64,000 nt of DNA, from contig NZ_LT575476.1 of the NCBI RefSeq assembly GCF_900086655.1, forward strand, positions 1,324,243-1,388,242. Reading direction: 5' to 3'. The notes under the pieces were generated by a model. That model made no database searches. It had not been told where the DNA came from and saw nothing but the letters and a program-made list of their open reading frames with translations. Shown piece after piece: positions 48,505-57,121 of this stretch. The position numbers were made by a program, and so were the translations under genes. The DNA is from Paenibacillus tuaregi (lineage in GTDB: Bacteria; Bacillota; Bacilli; Paenibacillales; Paenibacillaceae). Numbering within the stretch: the stretch's first letter is position 1; each line of letters opens with the position of its first letter.

Positions 48505-48532
48505 TTGACATTCTTCCAAGATGCGTTATAAT
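48505..48532 (+). promoter_or_regulatory. promoter of tRNA-Arg (plus-strand copy)
   Basis: Consensus TTGACA (48505-48510), 16-base spacer, TATAAT (48527-48532), about 50 bases before the tRNA. Confidence 0.8.
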
Positions 48533-48584
48533 AAATAACGCATCGTTTTTTTCTAGCTTCACCGCAGCAGGTTGTTATACATAT

Positions 48585-48658
<74 letters not shown>

Positions 48659-48666
48659 TTAAAAGT

Positions 48667-48692
48667 AAGCTCCCAATTAAGGGAGCTTTTTT
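48667..48692 (+). terminator. terminator of tRNA-Arg
   Basis: AAGCTCCC pairs with GGGAGCTT, then a T run. Confidence 0.85.
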
Positions 48693-48779
48693 ACGTCCCT
48701 TAGTAGAGGGATTTGAACCCCCGGTGGGGGTTCGTCGGAGCAAGGTCCCCTGGGCCGGATGGCCGGGGGCAGAGCGGAG
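48693..48779 (+). repeat. tRNA-Arg-associated structured repeat, truncated third copy
   Basis: Begins ACGTCCCTTAG...AGGGAT like the reverse complement of the units at 62191-62470, keeps hairpins GAACCCCC/GGGGGTTC (48715-48733) and CCCC-GGCC/GGCC-GGGG (48747-48768), then diverges just before the kinase stop codon. It lacks the final tRNA-like end. Confidence 0.75.
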
Positions 48780-48794
48780 TTCCCCTCCCCGGCA

Positions 48795-50147
48795 TTACTC
48801 CGCCCGGTACACAAAGCTGAAGCGTGCGCCGCCGAGAGCGGAACGCTCGCAGCTCATGGTCGAGCCCAGCCGCTCTGCAATTTGGCGGCAGATGGCCAGC
48901 CCTAAGCCGGTAACGCCCTCGCGCCCTTTATAGAAGCGCTCAAAGATCGCTTCGCAATCTTTCTCCGCCACACCCTCCCCGTCATCGTCGATGTGAAAGC
49001 TCCAACTTTTTTGCAGGAGGGACTCGGAGCTGCTTCCGGCTGGCCCGGCATTAAGCTCGATGACGACCTGGCTGCGTGCATACCGGACCGCATTTTGAAG
49101 CAGGTTGAGCAGTACTTGAAATATCTGTTCCGCAGGGAGAAGCGTGTTAATGGAGGAGCTTCCCGTTATGCTCAGGGTAATTCCCTTCTCCGACGCAGCA
49201 GGGGTAAGAAGATCTACCGCCTGTTCGGCCATATTTCTGAGATCCTCCTGGCTGAATGTCCAGACATCCTCTACATATTCAAGCTTGGAGAGCTGCAGCA
49301 GCCGCTCTACCATATGAACCATCCGCTGGGCCTCTTTATGAATGACGTCCAGACCCTGGTCCACCGTAACCACCTGATCCTTAATGGCCAAGGCGTAGCC
49401 CTGAATGGACATAAGCGGGGTACGGAGCTCGTGGGACACATTTTGAAGAAACTCGATCTGGTAGCCGTGGTGCTTGTTAATCCGTTCCGACATCTCCTGA
49501 AAGGTGTCAATAAGTTCGCCAATTTCAGTGCGGTCAGCCTTGGGCAGGACCGGATGGTGAGAACGGTAAGGCTCATATTGGCTTACAGCCGCAGTCAGCT
49601 TTTTGAGCGGCCGGGTCGTTTTCCAGATGGCGAGCAGGCCGATCCCTAACACAAATAGGAAGCTGCCCAGGATCGCGATAATGGTGGTACCCAGCAGCTG
49701 GCCGACAATCGTACGAAGTGAGGAGAGAGGAGCGAACACCACGATTTGCAGCTTCTCATCCTCATCGAGGGTCTTGGTCGCATAAAGCATTTTGCGGTGG
49801 TCCAGCTCCATAATTCCGTCTTCCTTCTCCAGAGGGACATGAATTACAGCGTTGATCCTTTTGGCGTCACTTGCGGCAACAATCTTGTGCTGCTCATTCA
49901 AAATAAAAAAGTCGGCATAGTACAGCCTGTCCTTGAATTTCAGCTTTAAGTCCTTATCATCAATGTCATGGATATCGCCGTCATCCAGAATTTGAATGGC
50001 TTTGTCAATTTGACTGTGAAGCTCGGTCTTTGCCTGATCAATCGTAAGGCTGTGAATGAGCTGGACAAATAAAAACACCGTGATGCCCACGGTAATGAAC
50101 ATCCCGGCAATCAGAGAGAACAGCAGCCGTCCGCGGAGTGATCTCAT
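48795..50147 (-). CDS. membrane sensor histidine kinase
   Basis: 450 residues. Two transmembrane helices (about 9-30 and 150-175) flank an extracytoplasmic sensor domain; then HAMP, HisKA with the phosphoacceptor His in NVSHELRTPLMSIQGYA, and an ATPase domain with N box LLNLLQNAVRYA, DDDGEGV and GVTGLGLAICRQIA. It overlaps the response-regulator gene by four bases, so they form one two-component system. The signal is unknown; the closest relatives are generic BaeS/YvrG-like kinases. Confidence 0.93.
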   Translation of the reverse strand: MRSLRGRLLFSLIAGMFITVGITVFLFVQLIHSLTIDQAKTELHSQIDKAIQILDDGDIHDIDDKDLKLKFKDRLYYADFFILNEQHKIVAASDAKRINAVIHVPLEKEDGIMELDHRKMLYATKTLDEDEKLQIVVFAPLSSLRTIVGQLLGTTIIAILGSFLFVLGIGLLAIWKTTRPLKKLTAAVSQYEPYRSHHPVLPKADRTEIGELIDTFQEMSERINKHHGYQIEFLQNVSHELRTPLMSIQGYALAIKDQVVTVDQGLDVIHKEAQRMVHMVERLLQLSKLEYVEDVWTFSQEDLRNMAEQAVDLLTPAASEKGITLSITGSSSINTLLPAEQIFQVLLNLLQNAVRYARSQVVIELNAGPAGSSSESLLQKSWSFHIDDDGEGVAEKDCEAIFERFYKGREGVTGLGLAICRQIAERLGSTMSCERSALGGARFSFVYRAE

Positions 50148-50842
50148 CCGGTTTTGACCTGGGCTTTATAGCCGAATCCCCAAAGTGTATCAATTTGAAA
50201 AGTCGCTCCGGATTCCACCAGCTTCTTCCGCAGCCGTTTTACCAGGTCATCCACCACCCGGACATCCCCCAGATAGTCAAAATGCCACACCTGCTGAATC
50301 AGCTGCTCGCGGGTAAACGGCCTTTCCAGATGCTTGGCAAAAAAAATCAGCAGCTCATACTCTCTTGAGGTTAACGCCATCTCGGCCTCATTAACTGATA
50401 CTTTGCGGTATTCTTCGTTTACCTGCAAATTTCCGGCATGGACCAGCTTGGCAGCGGCTCCACTATCCTGATCTGAGCCCAGTCTTACCAGCCTGAGCAT
50501 CGATTTCACCCGGCCAACAAGCTCACGCGGGTTAAAGGGTTTAGACAAGAAATCGTTGCAGCCCAGTTCCAGACCGATAATCCGGTCCATTTCATCCCCC
50601 CGGGCCGAGACCATAATGATTGGCATTTCAGTAAAAGTCCGCAGCTCCGTCAGCAGCGTCAAACCGTTAACCCCCGGCATCATAATATCAAGAATCAGAA
50701 AGTCCGGCCGTCCGAGCCGCACCTGCTCAACCAGGTTTTGGCCATCCGCATACTCCGTCACCTCAAAGTTTTCTTTCCTTAAATACTCCGAGATCAGGCG
50801 AAGGATGGAAGGATCATCATCCACTACAAATATATGTGTCAC
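50144..50842 (-). CDS. OmpR-family response regulator
   Basis: 232 residues. Receiver domain (about 1-118) with DDD acidic pocket, phosphoacceptor Asp in LILDIMMPGVNGL, and KPF; then a winged-helix DNA-binding domain (about 135-230; YELLIFFAKHLERPFTREQLIQQVW). Partner of the overlapping kinase downstream. Start after AGAGGGGATTC on the minus strand. Targets unknown; the neighbouring secreted cationic protein gene is transcribed separately. Confidence 0.94.
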   Translation of the reverse strand: MTHIFVVDDDPSILRLISEYLRKENFEVTEYADGQNLVEQVRLGRPDFLILDIMMPGVNGLTLLTELRTFTEMPIIMVSARGDEMDRIIGLELGCNDFLSKPFNPRELVGRVKSMLRLVRLGSDQDSGAAAKLVHAGNLQVNEEYRKVSVNEAEMALTSREYELLIFFAKHLERPFTREQLIQQVWHFDYLGDVRVVDDLVKRLRKKLVESGATFQIDTLWGFGYKAQVKTG

Positions 50843-50909
50843 TGCTAAGAATCCCCTCTTCCAGAAAAAACCTTATTCTTGTACTAATTTAGCAAAAACA
50901 AAGAAAAAC

Positions 50910-50935
50910 GGGAAGGCTGATTTACCCTCCCGTGA
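50910..50935 (-). terminator. terminator after the cationic secreted protein gene
   Basis: On the minus strand CGGGAGGG pairs with CCTTCCCG, followed by T5. Confidence 0.75.
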
Positions 50936-50942
50936 TCTCAGC

Positions 50943-51377
50943 TTATTTTTTTGTGCTCTTTTTAGCTGGAGCCTTGCTTACAGATTTTTTATGATGAGCT
51001 TTTTTAACAGCTTTATGATGATGTTTGTGTTTGATATGATGTTTCGCATGATGTTTTGTCACGGCATGAGTTTTTTTAGCTGGCGCTTTTTTGGTGCCTT
51101 TCTTCACTGCCGGTTTAACGGCTGGTTTAGCCGCCGTTTTTTTGGCTGAAGCTTTCACAGCCGACTTATTGGCTGCCGCTGTTGTTTTGGAAGCCTTCTT
51201 GGTCTCGGTCTGCTTCTTAGCAGTGGTTTTAACCCCGGTTTTTACTGTGACGGCCGGAGTCGCTTTAACAGCAGGCTTGGCAGCAGGCGCAGGGTTCGCA
51301 AATGCACTGGCAGCTCCACCTCCTGCAAGGCTCACTACCGTAAGGATGGACACTAGACTCTTTTTCCAATTCAACAT
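50943..51377 (-). CDS. secreted Lys/Ala/His-rich low-complexity protein
   Basis: 144 residues. A signal peptide (1 to about 27, ending ASAFA) is followed by about 115 residues made almost only of Lys, Ala, Thr, Val and Pro, then a histidine-rich block near the end (KHHAKHHIKHKHHHKAVKKAHH). It resembles histone-H1-like tails or the acid-shock protein Asr in composition, not in a clear domain. Start ATG 51377 after AAGGAGTGAT. Possible roles: wall polyanion binding, acid buffering or metal binding. All are inference. Confidence 0.75.
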   Translation of the reverse strand: MLNWKKSLVSILTVVSLAGGGAASAFANPAPAAKPAVKATPAVTVKTGVKTTAKKQTETKKASKTTAAANKSAVKASAKKTAAKPAVKPAVKKGTKKAPAKKTHAVTKHHAKHHIKHKHHHKAVKKAHHKKSVSKAPAKKSTKK

Positions 51378-51474
51378 GTTTATCACTCCTTCATAAGATT
51401 GATTTCATCTTATCAAGGGTTTATGAGAGCCTAATGGGAGAATTGTGGAAAAAGTATATGAAACTTGTATCCTG

Positions 51475-52140
51475 CTATTTGGCAGCAAGTCCGTGCATGA
51501 TCAACTGGATGGTCATCTCAATTTCCTTCTCCTCATCCCAAGGCATATCGGGAGCGAGCATAAGGTGCATGACAAACAGACCAACGGCTGAGGAAGCGGT
51601 AAAGCGGATAGCGGTGAAGGAGGGAACCTCGATCAACTCGCCTTTATCTTGGAAATGCTTGATCACTAATTCAAAGCGGTCATAAATTTTGACGCCAATG
51701 TGCTCTATGAACTGTTCCTTTAGGGCAGGCTGGAACGGAATTTCTTGCAGAAGAATCTTAATAATTTTGAGGTGCTTGCGGGCGAAAGCCAGCCTGTTGT
51801 GAAGCACCGCTCTTAGAAAGTCCTCAAATGTGGGATAATCCTGCTCCAAGACCTCGTTGAAATTGTTAAGTATGAATGGAGCAAGCAGCTTGCCCATCAT
51901 AGGGGTCACAATGGACAGAAGAAGCTCTTTCTTGGTCTTATAGTGGCGGAAGATGGTTCCTTCAGCGACTCCGGCCATCTGGGCGATCTCACTTGTGGAT
52001 GCGGCGGCATAACCCTTCTCTGCAAAAACCTCTACGGCCGACTCCAGAATTTTCAGCTGCTTGGCGGTAAGCTTCCGCCCTTCCCCGGATTGGAGTAGTT
52101 CTTCCAGCCATGGCTCAAGCGGCTCAGACGGCTGCGGCAT
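51475..52140 (-). CDS. TetR/AcrR-family regulator
   Basis: 221 residues. N-terminal helix-turn-helix (KILESAVEVFAEKGYAAASTSEIAQMAGVAEGTIFRHYKTKKELLLSI) with a variable ligand-binding C-terminus. Third gene of an apparent ATPase-permease-regulator operon, 68 bases after the permease, so it would autoregulate through the palindrome at the operon promoter. Ligand unknown. Confidence 0.9.
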   Translation of the reverse strand: MPQPSEPLEPWLEELLQSGEGRKLTAKQLKILESAVEVFAEKGYAAASTSEIAQMAGVAEGTIFRHYKTKKELLLSIVTPMMGKLLAPFILNNFNEVLEQDYPTFEDFLRAVLHNRLAFARKHLKIIKILLQEIPFQPALKEQFIEHIGVKIYDRFELVIKHFQDKGELIEVPSFTAIRFTASSAVGLFVMHLMLAPDMPWDEEKEIEMTIQLIMHGLAAK

Positions 52141-52208
52141 GATAAGTCACCCTCCTGTGCAAAATGGGTTGGATCATTCTTTGTATTCTATCATATTTCA
52201 TATCAGGC

Positions 52209-53243
52209 TTAAATTTTGCGGTATTTGCGCAGGGCGAGAATATTAAGCAGGATGAAGGTAATCGAGAAGGCTGCCAGTACAATGACATCCGAAGCGATAG
52301 CATCCCATCCTTTGCCCCGGATCATTACATCACTGAGTCCCTTGGCCCCATACGCAAGCGGCATAATGACTTCAAGCTTCTTCAGCCACTCGGGCAGCGT
52401 ATCCAAAGGGAAGAGACCTGATAAGAACAGCTGCGGCACAATAATAATGGGGATGAATTGAATCATCTGCAGCTCGTTGTTTGCGTAAGCGGAGATAAGG
52501 GTTCCAAGCGTAAGGGCTGTCAGTGACATCAGCAGGGTCAGCAGAAGAACCCAACCAAACGAACCTACCATCATAATCCCAAGCACTTGAATGCAGTACC
52601 AGGAGATCAACAGAGCTTGAACTATCGTGAAAATTCCATACCCGGCTACATAACCGAGCACAATCTCCCAGCGCTTCAGCGGGGTAGACAGCAGACGCTC
52701 CAGAGTTCCAGTTGTTCGTTCTCTGAGGAAGGATACACCTGCAATCAGGAATACGAAAAAGAAGATGAAAAAGCCGATCAGAATAGGCCCGAACTGATCG
52801 ATGCTTGTCATATCGGCCGATCCGTGCAGGTAGGTGATGACGGGATTGAAGGAAGGGCTGTCTTTCAGCAGATGGCTGGCCGCTTTCTGTGTGGTCTGAA
52901 GCACGGCCCGGTTAATCGATGGATCACTGCCTTCAAGCTCAATGTGAGGAATTGGCCCATTTAATGTAATTAGCGCATCGATTTTCCGCTGTTCCAGAGC
53001 ATCCTGTGCCTCATTCAGACTGCTGAAGGTATAGGTCACTGCCCCTTCTGCCTTTAGACTTGTGTCCAGTCCATGTACCTGATGTATGTTCAGAAGTCCA
53101 AGATTAGGCTTATACTCCTTGCCGTTAAAGACAAGGTTCATGAGGGTCAGGACAAATAACGGTGCGATCAGCATTAAAGCCAATGTGCGTTTATCCCGGC
53201 GGAATTGTCTTAGAATCCGGATGACAACAGCCCATGTTCTCAT
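52209..53243 (-). CDS. ABC-2 type exporter permease
   Basis: 344 residues. One N-terminal helix (about 22-42), a large external domain (about 50-165), then five helices in the C-terminal half, with the ABC-2 motif FLRERTTGTLERLLSTPLKRWEIVLGYVAGYG. Start at the ATG (53243) overlapping the ATPase stop by four bases. Exports an unknown compound with the upstream ATPase. Confidence 0.9.
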   Translation of the reverse strand: MRTWAVVIRILRQFRRDKRTLALMLIAPLFVLTLMNLVFNGKEYKPNLGLLNIHQVHGLDTSLKAEGAVTYTFSSLNEAQDALEQRKIDALITLNGPIPHIELEGSDPSINRAVLQTTQKAASHLLKDSPSFNPVITYLHGSADMTSIDQFGPILIGFFIFFFVFLIAGVSFLRERTTGTLERLLSTPLKRWEIVLGYVAGYGIFTIVQALLISWYCIQVLGIMMVGSFGWVLLLTLLMSLTALTLGTLISAYANNELQMIQFIPIIIVPQLFLSGLFPLDTLPEWLKKLEVIMPLAYGAKGLSDVMIRGKGWDAIASDVIVLAAFSITFILLNILALRKYRKI

Positions 53244-53971
53244 GATTGATGACCTCCATAATAGATAAATGCCTCTTCGATAGAAGCCGAGCCAGTCTGT
53301 TCCATCAAGGCTTCCGGTGTATCCACAGCAAGCAGCCGGCCCTCTCGGATCATGCCAAGGCGGTCGCATTTCTCAGCTTCATCCATAACATGGGTGGTTA
53401 ACACGATGGTCGTCCCTTGATTGCTCAGGTTCTTCAGCTCACTCCAAATCGACTGCCGCAGAACGGGGTCGATCCCAACGGTAGGTTCATCCAAAATCAA
53501 AACTTTAGGGTTATGGAGCAGGGCACAAGCCAGGGACAAGCGCCGTTTCATGCCTCCAGAGTATTGGTGCACCTCCTTGGACAGATGATCCCCCAGAGCC
53601 ACAATTTCAATCACTTCAAGAATCCGTTTTTTTAACTGTGCGCCTCTAAGACCGTAAAGCGATCCGAAAAACTCCAGATTCTCCTTCGCGGTAAGCTCGG
53701 TATACAGGGCGTCGGCCTGAGCCATATAACCGATTTGATGAAGAAGTGACAGCTTTGGCATTCGCGTGCCAAGCACCCGGATTTCCCCCTGGGTAGCCTC
53801 AAGCGTCCCCGTGAACAGCTTGACCAAGGTGGTCTTCCCGGAGCCGGAGGGCCCAAGGAGCCCGAAGGTTTCTGACTCGTTTACTTGAAGCGAAATGCTG
53901 TCCAGGACGACTTTGGGGCCGAAGCTTTTGCCTACATCCGTGGCCGTAATAACCGAAGTTGAATTGCACAT
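53240..53971 (-). CDS. ABC exporter ATPase
   Basis: 243 residues. Walker [10 protein letters not shown], signature YSGGMKRRLSLA, Walker B VLILDEPTVGIDP, switch His in VLTTHVMDEAEKC. Drug/antibiotic (DrrA/CcmA-like) subclass. The ATG at 53971 follows CGAGGAGAGTG; longer in-frame starts run over the promoter and operator and are rejected. First gene of the exporter operon. Confidence 0.9.
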   Translation of the reverse strand: MCNSTSVITATDVGKSFGPKVVLDSISLQVNESETFGLLGPSGSGKTTLVKLFTGTLEATQGEIRVLGTRMPKLSLLHQIGYMAQADALYTELTAKENLEFFGSLYGLRGAQLKKRILEVIEIVALGDHLSKEVHQYSGGMKRRLSLACALLHNPKVLILDEPTVGIDPVLRQSIWSELKNLSNQGTTIVLTTHVMDEAEKCDRLGMIREGRLLAVDTPEALMEQTGSASIEEAFIYYGGHQS

Positions 53972-53994
53972 AATTACACTCTCCTCGGATAATG

Positions 53995-54046
53995 AGTGAG
54001 TACTCACTTTTATTTTGAGTATAACGAAGTCCATCTTCCTTGTAAA
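53995..54046 (-). promoter_or_regulatory. promoter and TetR-type operator of the exporter operon
   Basis: On the minus strand TTTACA (54046-54041), 17-base spacer, TATACT (54023-54018). A perfect 14-base palindrome AGTGAGTACTCACT (53995-54008) covers the transcription start, the classic position and shape of a TetR-family operator. Confidence 0.78.
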
Positions 54047-54050
54047 TGTG

Positions 54051-54079
54051 AAAATTAAAAAGACTGCCAGGAGGCAGTC
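54051..54079 (-). terminator. terminator after the PilZ gene
   Basis: GACTGCC pairs with GGCAGTC on the minus strand, followed by T5AATTTT. Confidence 0.85.
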
Positions 54080-54089
54080 CATTCATTTC

Positions 54090-54470
54090 TTACAACACTT
54101 TTATTTTTCGGGCACCGGCAAGGGCCCTTAGCTCGGCATTGATCTTTTCCTTCTCAGTATCCTCTAAGTGGAGGGATAAGCCGTAGTGGAAGAAAGGGGG
54201 CTCAATTTGACGCTGCCAGCGGATCTGGGCCTCGAATTCATACTCCTCCTCGCTCAGTTTAAGGCGCAACATCCCTTTAATGAGATTGGATGAGGCATGC
54301 AGGTCAAGCTGTGTCCGGATTCTACATCCGCCTTTGCTGATATCGATAAGGTCCACTTCTGCCAGTCTGCTGTTTAAGGTCGTTCCATTGATCTCGGAAA
54401 TCCGAATCCAGCAACTCATGGGAACTTCCATAGAGTATCTGAACGGTTCCTTTCTATTATTATCGCTCAT
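54090..54470 (-). CDS. PilZ-domain protein, probable cyclic di-GMP receptor
   Basis: 126 residues. NRKEPFRYSMEVPMSC is the basic N-terminal part; the second PilZ motif DISKGGCRI (D-x-S-x-x-G) is intact. The first motif is RKEPFR rather than the standard RxxxR, so ligand affinity is uncertain. Single gene, with the PilZ domain as the whole protein. It could read the signal made by the GGDEF proteins elsewhere in the window. Confidence 0.82.
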   Translation of the reverse strand: MSDNNRKEPFRYSMEVPMSCWIRISEINGTTLNSRLAEVDLIDISKGGCRIRTQLDLHASSNLIKGMLRLKLSEEEYEFEAQIRWQRQIEPPFFHYGLSLHLEDTEKEKINAELRALAGARKIKVL

Positions 54471-54617
54471 ATGACCTCCGCAATTTCGGTATGCCTTTTA
54501 ATTATAGCTAAAATTTGCCTTCTTTTAAACTTTGAAAATATTTATATATCATATTTTAAGTATATTTCGCAGGACACGGGTCAAATTTCCTAAATCCACA
54601 TTAGTTTTTTCAATATT

Positions 54618-54681
54618 TTAACAATACATTACAAACTAGCTGAATTGGTTTAACAATCTTATACGAAAATGACACTATAGC
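54618..54681 (+). promoter_or_regulatory. candidate Pho box and promoter before the pst region
   Basis: TT(A/T)ACA-like hexamers: TTAACA (54618), TTACAA (54629, exactly 11 bases on), TTAACA (54650), TTATAC (54659), and a TATAGC -10-like hexamer at 54676. Phasing resembles PhoP binding sites of B. subtilis, though the third repeat position is poor. Confidence 0.45.
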
Positions 54682-54709
54682 ACTTATGTATTAGGAAAAG
54701 GGTGAGCTG

Positions 54710-56146
54710 ATGAAGAAGAGTAAAGTATTCAGTATGCTGGTTGCTTCCGCAGTTGTAACCTCCGCTTTGGCGGCAGGAACTGCAGGGGCTGCAGCCGACA
54801 AAAAACCGGCTAAGCCGGCGGCAACAAAACAAACAGCAGCTAAATTCAAGGTGATTAATTCAGGGCTTACAGTTGATGGCGAGAACGCTGTCCTGAGAGC
54901 TATCGAAGTAAATGGAACCAAGCTTTACTCTGTCCGTGATCTGGCTGACGCGCTGGGTGCTGGCTTGAAGCTGGATAATGGCAGCGTAGTGCTGAACGAT
55001 CTATACGGTTATCACAACGTAACCATTAAACCTAACATCAAGAGCTTGCAGGTGGATGGCGCCTCCCAGGAATTTACGGTAGCTCCGAAGCTGCAGGATG
55101 GCAATATTTATGTCGAGCTAGGTCCTACGTTGGATGCTCTGGGTGCCGAGAGTGTATCTGGCGGCGGAGTATACAAAATGAAACGGCTTGAAGGAAGCTT
55201 TACGGCTCCGATCTTTGATGAGCAGAGCAACCTTCTTGTAACCAAAGAAGATGGGGAAGTTCCACAAGTCTTCAAAATTAATACGTCCCTCGGGACCCCG
55301 TCCCAAGTGTTCAACTCCAACGAAGGAGCTGCAAATGCAGTAGTATCTCCGGATCACAAGCTGGGTGCTTTCACAGATGAGAACGGCCAATTGTTTGTTT
55401 ACGATCTTGGCACGGGGCATGTGAATCCTGTAGGTTCCGATACTTCGGTTAAGACGGATTTGACCTGGTCTGCAGACGGCAAGAAGCTGTACTTCATTCA
55501 AGGAGATAAGCAGGAGAAGATTTCCTACATAACGCTGGACAGCGGCAAAATTACCGAAGTCCTTGCCGATAAAGTGGAGAACAAATCCGACCTCCAAGTA
55601 ACGAATGACGATAAGAAAATCGCTTATTTCGTTAACGTAACAGGTGTTGCCAAGAACGATGCGGACAGCACAGAGGACTCTCTTACAATTGACTACACGG
55701 GTGCCGGAGCCCAGCTCTATTCCCTGGATCTGGTTACTAAAGGTGCTAAACCGGTACAGCTGACTAAAGGAACAGACAATAAACTTCTGCCTTCATTCCT
55801 GTCTGACGGAAGTCTTGTTTATATCAGTGCTGACCCGGATGGCAAAGACGTAAACAGTGTTCTTAAGAGCATTTCCGCTGATGGCTCCAAAACAACCGAT
55901 CTGGTTGCGGATATCGATGTGAACTTCGATCTGGTTACAAAAGAAGGCAAACTGCTTGTAGCTGGAATCAAGGCAGACGGAAGCTCACAGCTGTTTGAAG
56001 TTGCTAACGGCGCAAAAACAGAACTGTACAGCAGTCCAGAAGGCATTACAGAAGTAGCTGTTTCCAAAGACGGTAAAATCGCTGTGATCAGCGGCGGTAA
56101 AGTGGTTATGGTTCAAGGCGGTAAAGGCACTGAGCTGACTAAGTAA
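54710..56146 (+). CDS. secreted propeller protein with copper-amine-oxidase-type N-domain
   Basis: 478 residues. Signal peptide ending GTAGAAA, a lysine/alanine linker, a CuAO-N-like segment (about 45-165; VNGTKLYSVRDLADALGA), then a TolB-like beta-propeller (about 180-478) with repeated blades such as VVSPDHKLGAFTDENGQLFVYDL and LTWSADGKKLYFI. ATG after AAAAGGGTGAGCTG. Twenty-seven bases separate it from pstS, so it is probably in the pst operon. Role unknown; binding at the wall is a guess. Confidence 0.78.
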   Translation: MKKSKVFSMLVASAVVTSALAAGTAGAAADKKPAKPAATKQTAAKFKVINSGLTVDGENAVLRAIEVNGTKLYSVRDLADALGAGLKLDNGSVVLNDLYGYHNVTIKPNIKSLQVDGASQEFTVAPKLQDGNIYVELGPTLDALGAESVSGGGVYKMKRLEGSFTAPIFDEQSNLLVTKEDGEVPQVFKINTSLGTPSQVFNSNEGAANAVVSPDHKLGAFTDENGQLFVYDLGTGHVNPVGSDTSVKTDLTWSADGKKLYFIQGDKQEKISYITLDSGKITEVLADKVENKSDLQVTNDDKKIAYFVNVTGVAKNDADSTEDSLTIDYTGAGAQLYSLDLVTKGAKPVQLTKGTDNKLLPSFLSDGSLVYISADPDGKDVNSVLKSISADGSKTTDLVADIDVNFDLVTKEGKLLVAGIKADGSSQLFEVANGAKTELYSSPEGITEVAVSKDGKIAVISGGKVVMVQGGKGTELTK

Positions 56147-56173
56147 TTTAAATTCGAGAGGAGTAATTCAATC

Positions 56174-57034
56174 ATGAAATTATTTAAAAAAATCTCTTTG
56201 GTAGCTGTAGCTGCCGCGTTCATTCTGTCTTCCGCAGGTGTAGGATCATCTGTGCAAGCCGCAGGTTCGGTATCTGGCAAAATTACAATTAACGGTTCCA
56301 CTGCGCTTCTACCACTTTCCCTGCAAGCAGCTAAAGAATTCCAACGTTTAAATCCGAAGGTGAAAATCGCCGCTTCCGGTAAAGGTTCCGTTACAGGACC
56401 TCAAGCTGTAAATAAAGGGATCGCACAAATCGGTGCCTGTGACTGGGATGCCAGCACAGACGTTCCTGGATTCAAGGCTTTTGCTGGACAGGTAGCCAAC
56501 AAAGTAGCTGTGATTCCATTTGCTACAGTAGTTAACAAAAACGTTGGTGTGGATAACCTGACTACAGAGCAGCTTAAAGGAATCTTCAGCGGCAAAATCA
56601 CCAACTGGAAAGACGTTGGCGGAAGCGACGCAGACATCGTGGTGATCACGCGCGCATTCGGTTCCGGAACACGTGTTAACTATCAAGCCAAAGCTCTTGG
56701 CGGTGGAGACATCGTAAAGAAAGCTAAGAACTATAAAGAAGTAGGTTCAAGCGGAGATATGAAAACAGCGGTTTCCACAACTCCGAATGCGATCGGATAC
56801 ATCGATTTGGTATATGTAAGCGGCGATTTGAAAGCTGTTAAACACAACGGTGTGGCTGCTACTACAGAGAACGTAATCAAAGGAACTTATAAAGTATGGT
56901 CTTACGGTTATTACATGACTAAAGGCCAGCCAACGGGTGCTACTAAGGCGTTCATTGATTATGTACAAAGCAAAAAGTTCCAAGAAGGTTCACTGAAAAA
57001 GCTTAAATTCATTCCGATTTCCGCTATGAAATAA
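56174..57034 (+). CDS. pstS: phosphate ABC transporter substrate-binding protein
   Basis: 286 residues. GSTALLPL near the mature N-terminus, ASGKGSVTGPQAVNKGIAQIGACD and ITRAFGSGTRVNY are phosphate-binding PstS motifs. The signal peptide ends SVQAAG and contains no lipobox cysteine, unlike most Gram-positive PstS lipoproteins, so release to the medium or other retention is implied. ATG after GAGAGGAGTAATTC. Followed by pstC and pstA. Confidence 0.9.
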   Translation: MKLFKKISLVAVAAAFILSSAGVGSSVQAAGSVSGKITINGSTALLPLSLQAAKEFQRLNPKVKIAASGKGSVTGPQAVNKGIAQIGACDWDASTDVPGFKAFAGQVANKVAVIPFATVVNKNVGVDNLTTEQLKGIFSGKITNWKDVGGSDADIVVITRAFGSGTRVNYQAKALGGGDIVKKAKNYKEVGSSGDMKTAVSTTPNAIGYIDLVYVSGDLKAVKHNGVAATTENVIKGTYKVWSYGYYMTKGQPTGATKAFIDYVQSKKFQEGSLKKLKFIPISAMK

Positions 57035-57121
57035 TTTTGAAGTTATCACAATTTATTTGTAAATGCTAACCGGCCAGCCCCGCAATGGGGCTGGTTGCTG
57101 TATGGGAGGAACCAGAACACG

